DNA from: Levilactobacillus tujiorum
GTDB lineage: Bacteria > Bacillota > Bacilli > Lactobacillales > Lactobacillaceae
DNA length: 64,000 nt
Reading direction: 5' to 3'
Assembly (NCBI RefSeq): GCF_012641185.1
Contig: NZ_JAAXLK010000011.1
Span: 1 to 64,000 of the forward strand
Positions 27,228-36,047 of this stretch are shown here, piece after piece. Made by a program: the position numbers and the translations under genes. Each line of letters begins with the position of its first letter. Position 1 is the stretch's first letter. The notes under the pieces are model-generated. The model made no database searches, was not told where the DNA came from, and worked only from the letters and a program-made list of their open reading frames with translations.

Positions 27228-28160
27228 ATGAAAATTGCAATTGCTGGCGCGGGTGCGATGGGCAGCCGCTTTGGCGTCAAACTTCAATCAGCTGGTAATC
27301 AGGTCACGCTGATCGACAACTGGGCCGACCACGTCACCACCATTCAGCAACAAGGTCTGACCGTGACAACCGATGATGGCACCGATCACGTCTATCAGAT
27401 GACCACAAAACGGCCACAAGAGGTCACCACGACCTTTGATCTCGTCATCCTCTTTACGAAAGCCATGCAGATGGACCAGATGCTGCAACAACTTAACGGT
27501 GTCTTAGGGAATCAGCCGGCGGTCTTGACGCTAGCCAATGGTATCGGCAATATCGAAACGATTGAACGTCACGTGCCTAAGGACCACGTCGTCGCCGGGA
27601 CAACCGTGTGGTCTTCCAGCCTCACCGGTCCGGGCCACATCACGGTCACCGGCACTGGCAGCATTTCCCTACAGGCGATGGTTCCCGACAAGTTTCCTGA
27701 CTTGCCCGGCCTGATCGCCACGCTAAACGCTGCCGGTCTGAATGCCAGTCCTGCGCAGAACGTTCTGGCAGCTATTTGGAAAAAAGCTGGCCTCAACAGT
27801 GTGCTCAACACCTACTGCACGTTATTTGACTGCAATATCGCTGAATTTGGTGGCCTCCCTAACTGGCGGAAACTTAACGACGCCGTTCTAAGCGAGTTTG
27901 AAGCCGTGGCTACCGCTGCTAAGATTCAATTCAGTGCCACCGATGTGACGGCGCTCATCGCCGCTCAATTCGATCCCACCAAAAACGGTGGTCACTATCC
28001 TTCCATGCACCAAGATATGGCGAAGAAGCGGCCAACGGAAATCGATTTCCTTAACGGCTACGTTGCCCGCTTGGGTGAAAAATTAGGCGTGCCGGCCCCG
28101 ACCAACGCGCTTCTAGCGCAGCTGATCCATAGCCAAGAGAGTCTCAAAGACATTAAGTAA
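27228..28160 (+). CDS. panE: 2-dehydropantoate 2-reductase family protein (PanE/ApbA)
   Basis: This NADPH-dependent reductase family converts ketopantoate to pantoate; lactic-acid-bacterial members also reduce 2-keto acids. The 310-residue protein starts with the dinucleotide-binding loop GAGAMG (7-12) and has the ApbA C-terminal helical domain with the conserved KKAGLNSVLN segment. ATG follows AAGGAG. No other pantothenate genes are adjacent, so a 2-hydroxyacid dehydrogenase role cannot be excluded. Confidence 0.87.
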   Translation: MKIAIAGAGAMGSRFGVKLQSAGNQVTLIDNWADHVTTIQQQGLTVTTDDGTDHVYQMTTKRPQEVTTTFDLVILFTKAMQMDQMLQQLNGVLGNQPAVLTLANGIGNIETIERHVPKDHVVAGTTVWSSSLTGPGHITVTGTGSISLQAMVPDKFPDLPGLIATLNAAGLNASPAQNVLAAIWKKAGLNSVLNTYCTLFDCNIAEFGGLPNWRKLNDAVLSEFEAVATAAKIQFSATDVTALIAAQFDPTKNGGHYPSMHQDMAKKRPTEIDFLNGYVARLGEKLGVPAPTNALLAQLIHSQESLKDIK

Positions 28161-28342
28161 CACAAAAATCATTGCACCACGCTCTGTGGTTTTGACACTA
28201 TATGTAGAAAATGACCATATTTTCGTACTATATCTAGTTGTTTTTTTCGGAAATTCATCGTAACATAGACCTATACTCATTTTAACCGTACGTTAGATCA
28301 GCAACTTTAACGGTGGCGGAAAACTCAGGAGGGCTAAAGACG

Positions 28343-28630
28343 ATGGACGTTTTAAGAAGATCACAGACTACTATGCATCCTGGTGGCCTAACCGTGGAAA
28401 ATCTAGCTGGGGAACACGTTCCGTTTAACCCCCGCCAAATCCACGCTGCACTCAGTGCACTCACCAATGATCCGACGGTTGTTCACCGCGTAGAAAGCTT
28501 AATCGTTGCCCAATTGGCCGGCTTTGACGTCGTTGCCACCGGAACCATCGAAGCAACCGTGGTGGACACCTTGGAACAGCTAGGCTATGCCAATATGGCA
28601 CGGAGCTACCGTAAGCAACAACACGTTTAG
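28343..28630 (+). CDS. Stand-alone ATP-cone domain protein
   Basis: The 95-residue protein seems to be just one ATP-cone domain. An N-terminal basic segment is followed by VENLAGEHVPFNPRQIHAAL, and then the helical part ending in LEQLGYANMARSYRKQQ. ATP cones bind ATP or dATP and normally regulate ribonucleotide reductase or NrdR. Here there is no zinc ribbon or reductase domain. ATG at 28343 follows AGGAGGG. It is monocistronic with a strong terminator. I infer a nucleotide-sensing regulator or partner protein; its target is unknown. Confidence 0.72.
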   Translation: MDVLRRSQTTMHPGGLTVENLAGEHVPFNPRQIHAALSALTNDPTVVHRVESLIVAQLAGFDVVATGTIEATVVDTLEQLGYANMARSYRKQQHV

Positions 28631-28653
28631 TGGTGTCCTTTAAAAATACTTAG

Positions 28654-28684
28654 CAGACCGGATCATCCTATCCGGTCTGTTTTT
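28654..28684 (+). terminator. Terminator after the ATP-cone gene
   Basis: CAGACCGGAT and ATCCGGTCTG form a perfect 10-bp stem with a 6-nt loop, then T5. Confidence 0.9.
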
Positions 28685-28707
28685 GTCAGCTCGTTTTCAA
28701 TAACACG

Positions 28708-28758
28708 AAAAAAGCGATGATCCGCGCCCCCTTGTTTAGGGGCTGTGATCATCGCTTT
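28708..28758 (-). terminator. Second terminator in tandem downstream of spx
   Basis: AAAGCGATGATC and GATCATCGCTTT form a perfect 12-bp stem with an inner CCCC/GGGG helix. On the minus strand it ends in T6. It backs up the nearer spx terminator. Confidence 0.8.
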
Positions 28759-28788
28759 ACTAATTTTATTATATTGGGTGTTTTCCAC

Positions 28789-28823
28789 AAAAAACCGATC
28801 AGCACTCCCCCGAGAACTGATCG
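28789..28823 (-). terminator. First terminator after spx
   Basis: On the minus strand CGATCAG and CTGATCG pair, followed by GT6. It is 8 bp past the stop codon. Confidence 0.8.
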
Positions 28824-28830
28824 ATCCAGT

Positions 28831-29229
28831 CTATGAGCTCAGTTGTGATTCCAAATGGTGTAATTCAGCCGTCCGCACTTCACGTGGTAAGAAACGACGA
28901 ATTTCTTCTTCGTTGTAGCCGACTTCCAAGCGCTTATCATCAAAGATAATTGGCCGCTTGATCAAGTCTGGGTACTTAACAACTAAGTCAACAAGTTGGC
29001 TAACTGAAAGGCTATCTAAGTCAATGTGTAATTCTTTGAATACATTTGACCGGGTAGAAATGATATCCTCACTACCATTTTCCGTTAAGCGTAAGATCTG
29101 CTTAACTTCAGCGGCATTCAGTGGCTTGGACTTGATGTTCCGTTCATTAAACGCAATATCATGATCCTTGAGCCATGCCCGTGCCTTCCGACTAGATGCG
29201 CTACTTGGCGCAATATACAAATTGATCAT
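28831..29229 (-). CDS. spx: Spx/ArsC-family regulator lacking the CxxC redox switch
   Basis: Spx proteins bind the RNA polymerase alpha C-terminal domain and control thiol-stress genes. This 132-residue protein aligns along its full length, including ENGSEDIISTRS around the alpha-CTD contact glycine and LIKRPIIFDDKRLEVGYNEEEIRRFLP. The redox pair Cys10/Cys13 is replaced by Ser10/Ser13 (PSSASSRKAR). It therefore cannot form the usual disulphide and may be a constitutive or dominant-negative paralogue. ATG follows AAGGA. Two tandem terminators end the transcript. Confidence 0.88.
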   Translation of the reverse strand: MINLYIAPSSASSRKARAWLKDHDIAFNERNIKSKPLNAAEVKQILRLTENGSEDIISTRSNVFKELHIDLDSLSVSQLVDLVVKYPDLIKRPIIFDDKRLEVGYNEEEIRRFLPREVRTAELHHLESQLSS

Positions 29230-29643
29230 ATCTAAGCACTTCCTTATCGTTGGATTGAGTAACGATAGAAAAAAACAACTGACTTGTTCTGGTTCCCCCC
29301 GAATATTTCACTGAACTATCTAGTAGAACCAACTTATATGTTACCACAATTGAATGAATAATCAACCCTTTTTGGAAACTTTCTAAATAACACCCCACAT
29401 TTTTTAGTGAGTTGGTTGGGACTCCCAACTATTTTCGCAGGTCGTCACCCCCTTGTGATAAATCCTAAAATCGCCCGTAACCATTGCGACTTCGGCATCC
29501 ACAAAGTTATGGTAATCGTCCAACCAACCGCGGTTATCAGTCAATCAGCGAGAAATTATCATTCCAGGCGTCTCTTTTTTAGTCGAATGTATTAATATCC
29601 ATTTATTTTGTTTTATTATTCAATCGCACCGTTTGATTGTTGA

Positions 29644-29657
29644 TAAAAGCGCTTACA
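29644..29657. promoter_or_regulatory. cre-like box upstream of the NhaP gene
   Basis: TAAAAGCGCTTACA (minus strand TGTAAGCGCTTTTA) matches the cre consensus with one mismatch, 119 bp before the antiporter start. Further down are a hairpin (CCCCAC/GTGGGG, near 29704-29726) and a possible -10 TAAAAT. In the rest of 29230-29643 I see only a possible spx promoter on the minus strand (TTGATT...TAACAT near 29340-29365). Confidence 0.5.
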
Positions 29658-29775
29658 CAAACTAACCTAAATGGCTAAATCCCTACTCGCTTTAATCATT
29701 TAGCCCCCACATCGGCACCGAGGTGGGGTAAAATAGGGGCTACTGATTAATTCTATCTGCTGGGAGGAGTTCATT

Positions 29776-31848
29776 GTGGTCGCTTTTTACGCCATCATTT
29801 TGCTGATCTTAGCGACGATTGTCGCCAATACCATCTACCCTTACTTTCCAATCATTCCTAAGGCTTTTTATCAAATCTTCATGGGGGCATTGCTCTCACT
29901 AGTCCCTTTGTATCACCACTTTGTGCTAGAACCTGAGATGTTTATGCTCATCATCATCGCCCCATTGATGTTTTATGACGGGCAAAACGCTAACGCCCAT
30001 GAACTCCGCAAAAATGTGGGCTCAATCGTCTCAATGGCCATCGTACTCGCCGTGTTAACAGTCATTGGTATGGGCTACCTCAGTCACGCTATTCTGGCCG
30101 GAATCCCATTAGCTTTGGCGTTCGCCTTAGCAGCCATCGTGACCCCCACTGACGCGGTTGCCGTCTCATCTATTACGAGCAACATGGCCGTCCCCGAACG
30201 CGTCATGGGCATGTTAGAGCGCGAATCACTCTTTAACGATGCATCCGGCTTAGTCGCTTTTAACCTAGCGCTAGCCGCCTTTACCACTGGACAATTCTCC
30301 GTGGGCGCGGGTATCAAACACTTTTTCGTCGTCTTCCTTGGTGGGCTCTTGATTGGTCTAATCCTAGGGATCGGTGCCGTCATCATTCGGGTCTACCTGG
30401 TTCAAAGTGGTAAGGACTCCTCCAGCGTGATCGTCCCTTACGATATCATGGTGCCCTTTCTCATTTACTTAGCAGCAGAACACCTTGAGCTATCTGGGAT
30501 TCTGGCCGTAGTCGCCGCTGGCTTGATTTACAGTGCCTCAACGAATCAGCTACGGCTATCCAGCACCCAGCTACAGCTCGTTTCCCGTTCCACCTGGAGC
30601 ATCTTCACTAACATTTTGAACGGCTTCGTCTTTGTTTTGCTAGGGGTTTCGCTGCCAACTGTATGGGTAAATATTCAACAAGATCATAATAAATCATTGT
30701 CCCATTTTCTCTTACTCGCCGTCGTGCTATATCTAGTCATGCTAGCACTACGCTACCTCTGGATTCGCCTCGACTGGGCCCTGATTCATTCGAAACCCGC
30801 TGATCGCTCCCACCACGCCTTGATTGGCGCGCTCTCAGGCGTCCACGGGACCATCACCTTAGCCATGGCTTTCTCCTTACCCCTCACTGTAAACGGTGCC
30901 GCCTTTCCTTTCCGGAACACTATGATTTTCGTGGCGGCGGTCGTCATCATTCTGAGCTTACTGGTCCCCACGCTGGTGCTCCCGTTCATCTTGCCTAAGA
31001 AGGCCGCTGTGGTGGATCCTGCCGCCGTTGCTCACGAGCGTAAATCATTGGTCGCCTACGCTACGAAGCGCCTGGCCCAAGAGAATCCAGACAATCCCGC
31101 TGCTACTCAGTCGGTGATTGAAATTCTGAATAGTCAGGCCACCGGCGAACGCCCAGATAAGAAAAAGGTGCGCGACCTCATCAATCAAGCCACCCAAGTC
31201 GAAGTCCAAACCGTCCAAAAACTCGCCGATGACGGCATAATCCCCAGTGGCTATGCCAGCCGTTACGTTCGCATGCTCATTCTCAAATCACAGATGAGCA
31301 GTCACAATCCTTTCGTTAATTTAACCGTATGGGCCCGCTTCGTTTGGCATCGGCTCAGCTTCATGCTCAGTCGCAAATGGCGGCGTAAGAAGCGGATTGC
31401 GGAACAACAACGGCGCTTACAAGCAACACCCCATTCCGATCGGCAAGAGCAGCTTCAACAACAACGTATTCAGCAAGAAACTGGCAAACTCAAACGACGA
31501 CCTCGACGAGATCCCCGTCGTAATCAGCAAAAGCGCGAAGTCTTTTTAAAGATTGAAGATGATATTTACACCAATATCGTCAACTTTCTAACTAAAATTT
31601 CTACGATCGACAATCAAGCTGAGGTCAATTCGGTACGAAATTATTACAATGCCCGCCACCGCCGCTTCAAAACCAACACGGCCACCAATCAAAATGAATT
31701 ATTTATTCAGGCGTTCCAGTACGAATATACCTACATTCGCCAACAACGAACAGCCGGCGCAATCCCCAAGGAACTGGCGGATGAGCTCTATCAGCAGGTC
31801 TCAACGGATCAGATGCTGTACACCCAAGAAATTGCGGGTGCTGATTAA
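29776..31848 (+). CDS. NhaP-type Na+/H+ (or K+/H+) antiporter, CPA1 family
   Basis: The 690-residue protein has 11-12 membrane helices in the first 420 residues, followed by a long charged cytoplasmic tail. The CPA1 signature is seen in ALAAIVTPTDAVAVSS and ERESLFNDASGLVAF, which contain the cation-binding Asp/Asn residues. It exchanges Na+ or K+ for protons and helps control pH and ions. GTG at 29776 is 6 bp after GGGAGGAG. The Arg/Lys/Gln-rich tail (about 525-590) probably has a regulatory role. A cre-like site upstream suggests carbon control. Confidence 0.9.
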   Translation: MVAFYAIILLILATIVANTIYPYFPIIPKAFYQIFMGALLSLVPLYHHFVLEPEMFMLIIIAPLMFYDGQNANAHELRKNVGSIVSMAIVLAVLTVIGMGYLSHAILAGIPLALAFALAAIVTPTDAVAVSSITSNMAVPERVMGMLERESLFNDASGLVAFNLALAAFTTGQFSVGAGIKHFFVVFLGGLLIGLILGIGAVIIRVYLVQSGKDSSSVIVPYDIMVPFLIYLAAEHLELSGILAVVAAGLIYSASTNQLRLSSTQLQLVSRSTWSIFTNILNGFVFVLLGVSLPTVWVNIQQDHNKSLSHFLLLAVVLYLVMLALRYLWIRLDWALIHSKPADRSHHALIGALSGVHGTITLAMAFSLPLTVNGAAFPFRNTMIFVAAVVIILSLLVPTLVLPFILPKKAAVVDPAAVAHERKSLVAYATKRLAQENPDNPAATQSVIEILNSQATGERPDKKKVRDLINQATQVEVQTVQKLADDGIIPSGYASRYVRMLILKSQMSSHNPFVNLTVWARFVWHRLSFMLSRKWRRKKRIAEQQRRLQATPHSDRQEQLQQQRIQQETGKLKRRPRRDPRRNQQKREVFLKIEDDIYTNIVNFLTKISTIDNQAEVNSVRNYYNARHRRFKTNTATNQNELFIQAFQYEYTYIRQQRTAGAIPKELADELYQQVSTDQMLYTQEIAGAD

Positions 31849-32012
31849 TTTCTTTGACCACCGTCATATTTTCTTCACAATTAACTGCTATAGTGGGTCA
31901 CATAACTTACGAATTTACGAACGAATAAGTTGATAATTTTACTCCTCCAAAGTAAAAATTACGGTCGACCCGCTATGGGATCGACCGACTCCAAACGTAA
32001 TAAACGTTTTCA

Positions 32013-32052
32013 AGCAGCAACGCGGACTTTTAGGTTCGGTTGCTGTTTTTTT
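32013..32052 (+). terminator. Terminator after the NhaP gene
   Basis: CAGCAAC and GTTGCTG form the stem core, followed by T7. An upstream hairpin GGTCGA/TCGACC near 31962-31986 may add to it. Confidence 0.82.
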
Positions 32053-32074
32053 GTATAAGAGTGTGAGGCAAGGC

Positions 32075-32160
32075 GCTTAGCTTCCGAGCATTAGGGAAAT
32101 AAGCAGCTTCTGTTCGGCTATGCCGGACAGGAGTTGTTTATTTTTCTAAGCGGAAGAAGC
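32075..32160 (+). ncRNA. Long G-U-rich hairpin, candidate structured RNA
   Basis: The segment folds into one long hairpin. CTTCCG pairs with CGGAAG, TTAGGGAAATAA with TTATTTTTCTAA, and the tip helix 32098-32118 with 32122-32144. At least five pairs are G-U when read as plus-strand RNA, which become A-C mismatches on the other strand, so the plus strand is the likely functional RNA. It directly precedes a tandem repeat. No promoter was identified. Confidence 0.45.
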
Positions 32161-32380
32161 TGCCTTACCGAACACGTTTCGGAAGCTGCCAGATACACAA
32201 TATCTTGGCGAGAAACCACCTATGAACTGAGATAAATCAACCACCAACGACCAGTTGGTTAGCTTGCTAAGCGCAGAAATCTGCCTGGCCGAACACGTTT
32301 CAGAGGCTGCCAGACACACAACATCTTGGCGAGAGACCACCTACGAACTGAGACAAGCCAACCACCAACAACTCACCACT
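32156..32380 (+). repeat. Two diverged tandem copies of a 121-bp unit
   Basis: Unit 1 starts at 32156 and unit 2 at 32277. Both share CCGAACACGTTTC, GGCTGCCAGA-like, ATCTTGGCGAGA and GAACTGAGA blocks at a 121-bp offset, diverged by substitutions. Each unit has a small hairpin, such as CCGAA/TTCGG in unit 1. There is no supported ORF. They occupy the 764-bp gap between the antiporter and the nucleotidase gene. From 32381 to 32612 I see only A+T-rich leader sequence and GGAGG before the next gene. Confidence 0.7.
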
Positions 32381-32612
32381 CCAACATTTCCCCATCACAA
32401 AATTTCCCTAATTCCCTTTATCCCCCACCTGAAGAAAACGATTACACCCAACATTTCCACCCCGAATTGTGAGAAAACTCCTCATAATTACAGAGAAATT
32501 GCCATCGTAAATTTACACTCGGTACAAACTAGCTTATAATTTCTTTAACACGTTATAGATTTGGCGGCTGCGCGCTAATAATCTGTTAGACGTTATTGGA
32601 GGGTGAGATCTA

Positions 32613-34187
32613 ATGAAGCTGACAATTTTATCGACAAGCGATACCCACGGGTACGTCTTTCCCACGAACTACGTGAAGAAGGGCAGTCATCTGGGGTTCG
32701 GACTTGCACGGGCCGCCACGGTCATCGCGCAAGAACAAGCCGCTGCTAAAGCACAAGGTCCAGTCGTGACCATTGAAAACGGAGACTTTCTGGAAGGATC
32801 ACCGCTCGCATACTACGTGGCGCGAGTAAAACCCGATCGTGATCCCCAGCCGTTAATGTCCATTTATAATCAAATCGACTACGACTGCGGCATATTAGGC
32901 AATCACGAATTCAACTATGGCCAGGATTACTTACAGGCCGCCATTCGTGACGCCAAACGAACCATCCTGTGTGCGAACATTTTAGATGAGAATGGGGAAC
33001 CGGAATACGGCCAACCTTACCGGATTCTCGAAAAGAATGGCATCAAAATTGGCGTGCTGGGCCTCACCACCCAAGCCGTTTATAAATGGGAAAAAGCCAC
33101 CAACATCAGTGGCCTCCAATTCGAATCAGCCTACATAGCCGCAAAGAAATACGTGCCCATCATCCGTGAGCAAGCTGACATTGTCGTTGTCTGCTATCAC
33201 GGGGGCTTTGAGCGCGATCTAACGACGGGAAAGCCTAACGACATCCACGTCGGTGAAAACGAAGCCTACCACATTTTAGAGGCCATTCCCGGCATCGACG
33301 CGTTAGTCACCGGTCATCAACACCGCCAGCTCGCGACCGATGTCTTTGATATTCCGACCACGCAACCCGGATTTCGGGGGCAAGCCATCGGTAAGATCAC
33401 GCTTGACCTGGACCGTGACGCTAACGGCAAAGTTATCGTCGTCAATCACGATTCCGAACTCGTCTCCGCAGCCGAAGCACCTTTGGATAAAGCCGTGCTG
33501 GCCGCTGCTCACGACTTAAACAATGAAGTGGGCCACTGGTTAGATCAACCATTGGGTCATATCAAGGGTGATATGACATTCACCGATCCCTTTGCCGCGC
33601 GGATCGACGAGACCCCGTACATCGAATTCATTCAAAAGGTTCAGATGGCGACCATGGGGGCCGATATTTCTGCGACGGCCCTCTTTAACGATGAGGCGCG
33701 CGGCTTTGAAAATCCGATAACCATGCGGAACATCATGACCAACTACGTCTATCCCAACGGTCTGTCACTTTTAAATATTACCGGAGCTGACCTGAAGGGC
33801 GCCCTCGAAGTGACTGCCCGTTACTTCAGCTCGCAAGATGGCAAAATCATCGTGAATCCGGCCTTTATTCATCCTAAACGGCGCCAGTACAACTATGACA
33901 TGTATGAGGGCGTTAACTACCGGATCAACGTTGCTAAGCCCATGGGTCATCGGATCGAGAATCTGACGTACCACGGCCACCCCATTGCGGATGACCAACA
34001 CCTGCGGATTGCCCTGAATCAGTACCGGGCAGTTGGTGGCGGTCACTATCCGATGTACAGCGCTGATAAGATCCGCGCCGAAAGCCAAGGGGCGATGAGT
34101 GAAATCATTGCCGACTACCTCCAAGAACACCCTACGATCGATGCCACTGCGAATAAAAACTTTACCGTGGTTTACGATCCCGAATAA
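32613..34187 (+). CDS. Cytoplasmic 5'-nucleotidase/2',3'-cyclic phosphodiesterase family protein
   Basis: This 524-residue metallophosphatase belongs to the UshA/CpdB family. The N-terminal domain has the di-metal motifs SDTHG (9-13), ENGDFLEGS, GNHEFN and VTGHQHRQ. The C-terminal substrate domain follows from about residue 320, with NGLSLLNITGADLKGALE. It lacks a signal peptide, so it acts inside the cell on nucleotides or related phosphoesters. ATG follows GGAGG and a terminator follows the gene. The exact substrate cannot be read from the sequence. Confidence 0.88.
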   Translation: MKLTILSTSDTHGYVFPTNYVKKGSHLGFGLARAATVIAQEQAAAKAQGPVVTIENGDFLEGSPLAYYVARVKPDRDPQPLMSIYNQIDYDCGILGNHEFNYGQDYLQAAIRDAKRTILCANILDENGEPEYGQPYRILEKNGIKIGVLGLTTQAVYKWEKATNISGLQFESAYIAAKKYVPIIREQADIVVVCYHGGFERDLTTGKPNDIHVGENEAYHILEAIPGIDALVTGHQHRQLATDVFDIPTTQPGFRGQAIGKITLDLDRDANGKVIVVNHDSELVSAAEAPLDKAVLAAAHDLNNEVGHWLDQPLGHIKGDMTFTDPFAARIDETPYIEFIQKVQMATMGADISATALFNDEARGFENPITMRNIMTNYVYPNGLSLLNITGADLKGALEVTARYFSSQDGKIIVNPAFIHPKRRQYNYDMYEGVNYRINVAKPMGHRIENLTYHGHPIADDQHLRIALNQYRAVGGGHYPMYSADKIRAESQGAMSEIIADYLQEHPTIDATANKNFTVVYDPE

Positions 34188-34199
34188 TTTTTTGCGTTC

Positions 34200-34259
34200 A
34201 ACGACCGACAGCTTTAGTACCTCTCCTTCATGAGAGATATGAGCTGGCGGTCGTTTTTT
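34200..34259 (+). terminator. Terminator after the nucleotidase gene
   Basis: AACGACCG-CAGCT and AGCTG-CGGTCGTT form a long stem with a large loop, followed by T6. Confidence 0.82.
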
Positions 34260-34284
34260 CGCCCTTCCAATTAATTTTAAACAC

Positions 34285-34332
34285 AAAAAACGGTTGACTG
34301 TGTACCTCCCATGAGGACCCAATCAACCGTTT
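34285..34332 (-). terminator. Terminator after the RNase Y-like gene
   Basis: On the minus strand AAACGGTTGA and TCAACCGTTT pair perfectly and are followed by T, just past the stop codon. Confidence 0.85.
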
Positions 34333-34343
34333 GCGCCGAGTGA

Positions 34344-35948
34344 CTAAGCATTCGCCGCCTTTTTCTTCTTGTGTTTCTTCTTTTTCTTTTCATCGCCAAC
34401 ATATTCCACGGCCGTTGACTTACGAATCGTGGTGACCTTGATCTTACCAGGATAAGTTAACTTGGCTTCAATCTGTTTAGCCACCTCTTGCGTTAAGTCA
34501 GCTGCGGCATGATCATCCAGCTCTTGTGGCTTGACAATAATCCGCAGCTCGCGACCAGCTTGGATGGCATAGCTCTCCGCCACCCCACTCTGATCGTTGG
34601 CAATCTGTTCCAGCGCCCGTAATCGGTTAATGTAATCTTCAACCGATTCACTCCGGGCACCCGGCCGCGCACCGGAGATTGCATCGGCTGCCGCCACTAA
34701 GTCTGATAATGGCGACGTCTTCTCGACATCCCCATGGTGCGCCGCGATCGCGTTAATCACGACGTCGTCCTCGCCATATTTCTGGGCAAATTCCGTCCCA
34801 ATCTCCACGTGGGTGCCTTCAACTTCATGGTCAATAGCTTTCCCTAAATCATGGAGGAGCCCTGCGCGCCGGGCTAAGCGGGTATTGTACCCTAACCGTG
34901 CCGCCATGGCGCCGGTCAATTGGGCCACTTCAATTGAGTGGAGCAAGACGTTTTGACCATAACTGGTCCGGAATTTAAGCCGGCCAATCAATTTCATCAA
35001 ATCGGGATGCATCCAGCCCACGTGGAGCAGGCTTACCGTCTGTTCCCCCGTCTCCCACAGACTATGGTTGACGTCACGCTGGGCATTCTCTACCTGCGTT
35101 TCAATCTGCGTCGCCGAGATTCGTCGACTCGCGACGAGGTTAGTCAACGCTACGCGCGCGACTTCCCGGCGAATAGGATCATGCGTACTAATAAATAACG
35201 TGGTGTTATCGTCAGGAACAAACAATAAATCCGTCCCGGTCAATGTCTCCAGCAAACGAATGTGTTGACCATCACGGCCAATAATCTTGCTACGGATCTC
35301 GCCATTAGGCACCGTCACCGTGTGTTCCAAGTGTTCCTTAGGCAAATCTTGTGGACCACTCTCGGTTGCGGAAAGCACCACATCCCTGGCCCAACGTTCG
35401 GCGCTAGCTTCCGCATTGTCATTCAATGACTTCACTTCTACATCGCGATCACGCTTCAATGCCAGCTCGGTGTCTTGAACCACGGTGTCCTGGGCAGCCT
35501 TGGCGTCCATCCCTGCCTGTTCGGCCAGCGTCTGTTCACGCACGTCGCGTAAGTCGCCCGCCTGATCATGCAAGAGGTGGATAGCTTGCCGTTGATCCCG
35601 ATTGGCTTGCGTGCGTTCATCCAACATCGCCGTTTGATCATCTAAACGGACCGCCATTTGACCCAACAATTTTTCTCGCTGCTGTCGGCGCTGTTCTCTT
35701 ACTTGAATATCATTCTGTTGTTCGGTCAGTTCGTCTTTGACGGACTGTTGATAAGCTAAAGTCGCTTGTCGACTCTTTTCGCGAAGCCGGTTCACCTTAG
35801 CTTTCGTCTGCTCGGTCGCCTGGGCAATAATTTCTCTAGCTTCGGCCTGCACCGCCAGTAACTCTGTCCGGTGTTGCCGCCGCCTGATGAGGTAGCCGAG
35901 CACCAGCCCGATCAACAACAGACCGATGATTAGTCCTGTTATTAACAA
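34344..35948 (-). CDS. Ribonuclease Y-like protein with lysine-rich tail
   Basis: The 534-residue protein has the RNase Y layout: an N-terminal membrane helix (2-21), a long coiled coil (about 25-190), a KH domain with GRDG (224-227), and an HD domain with LLHDLGK (H366, D367). RNase Y is a membrane-bound endonuclease that starts mRNA decay. The KH and HD sequences are divergent from typical RNase Y (for example GRDGQHIR for GREGRNIR). The C-terminus ends in a run of lysines (about 522-531). It is not beside recA/cinA, where lactobacillar rny usually lies, so it may be a paralogue. TTG at 35948 is 9 bp after AAGGAG. Confidence 0.85.
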   Translation of the reverse strand: MLITGLIIGLLLIGLVLGYLIRRRQHRTELLAVQAEAREIIAQATEQTKAKVNRLREKSRQATLAYQQSVKDELTEQQNDIQVREQRRQQREKLLGQMAVRLDDQTAMLDERTQANRDQRQAIHLLHDQAGDLRDVREQTLAEQAGMDAKAAQDTVVQDTELALKRDRDVEVKSLNDNAEASAERWARDVVLSATESGPQDLPKEHLEHTVTVPNGEIRSKIIGRDGQHIRLLETLTGTDLLFVPDDNTTLFISTHDPIRREVARVALTNLVASRRISATQIETQVENAQRDVNHSLWETGEQTVSLLHVGWMHPDLMKLIGRLKFRTSYGQNVLLHSIEVAQLTGAMAARLGYNTRLARRAGLLHDLGKAIDHEVEGTHVEIGTEFAQKYGEDDVVINAIAAHHGDVEKTSPLSDLVAAADAISGARPGARSESVEDYINRLRALEQIANDQSGVAESYAIQAGRELRIIVKPQELDDHAAADLTQEVAKQIEAKLTYPGKIKVTTIRKSTAVEYVGDEKKKKKHKKKKAANA

Positions 35949-36047
35949 TATGCTGTGCTCCTTAGTTTTCAGTCCCCCAATCGCTCAGGGGTGGGTTGGT
36001 CAGTTATCGTGTTAATTATACGCTATTTAGGCCCACAACCCAACCAT

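Noticed and set aside
29409-29433. Third XylR operator (GTTGGTT-N9-AACTATT)
   Set aside because: Only one half-site fits, and it is not near a xylose gene or a good promoter.
32013-32400. CRISPR array
   Set aside because: The two 121-bp units are diverged throughout with no short identical repeats and spacers, and no cas gene is in the window.
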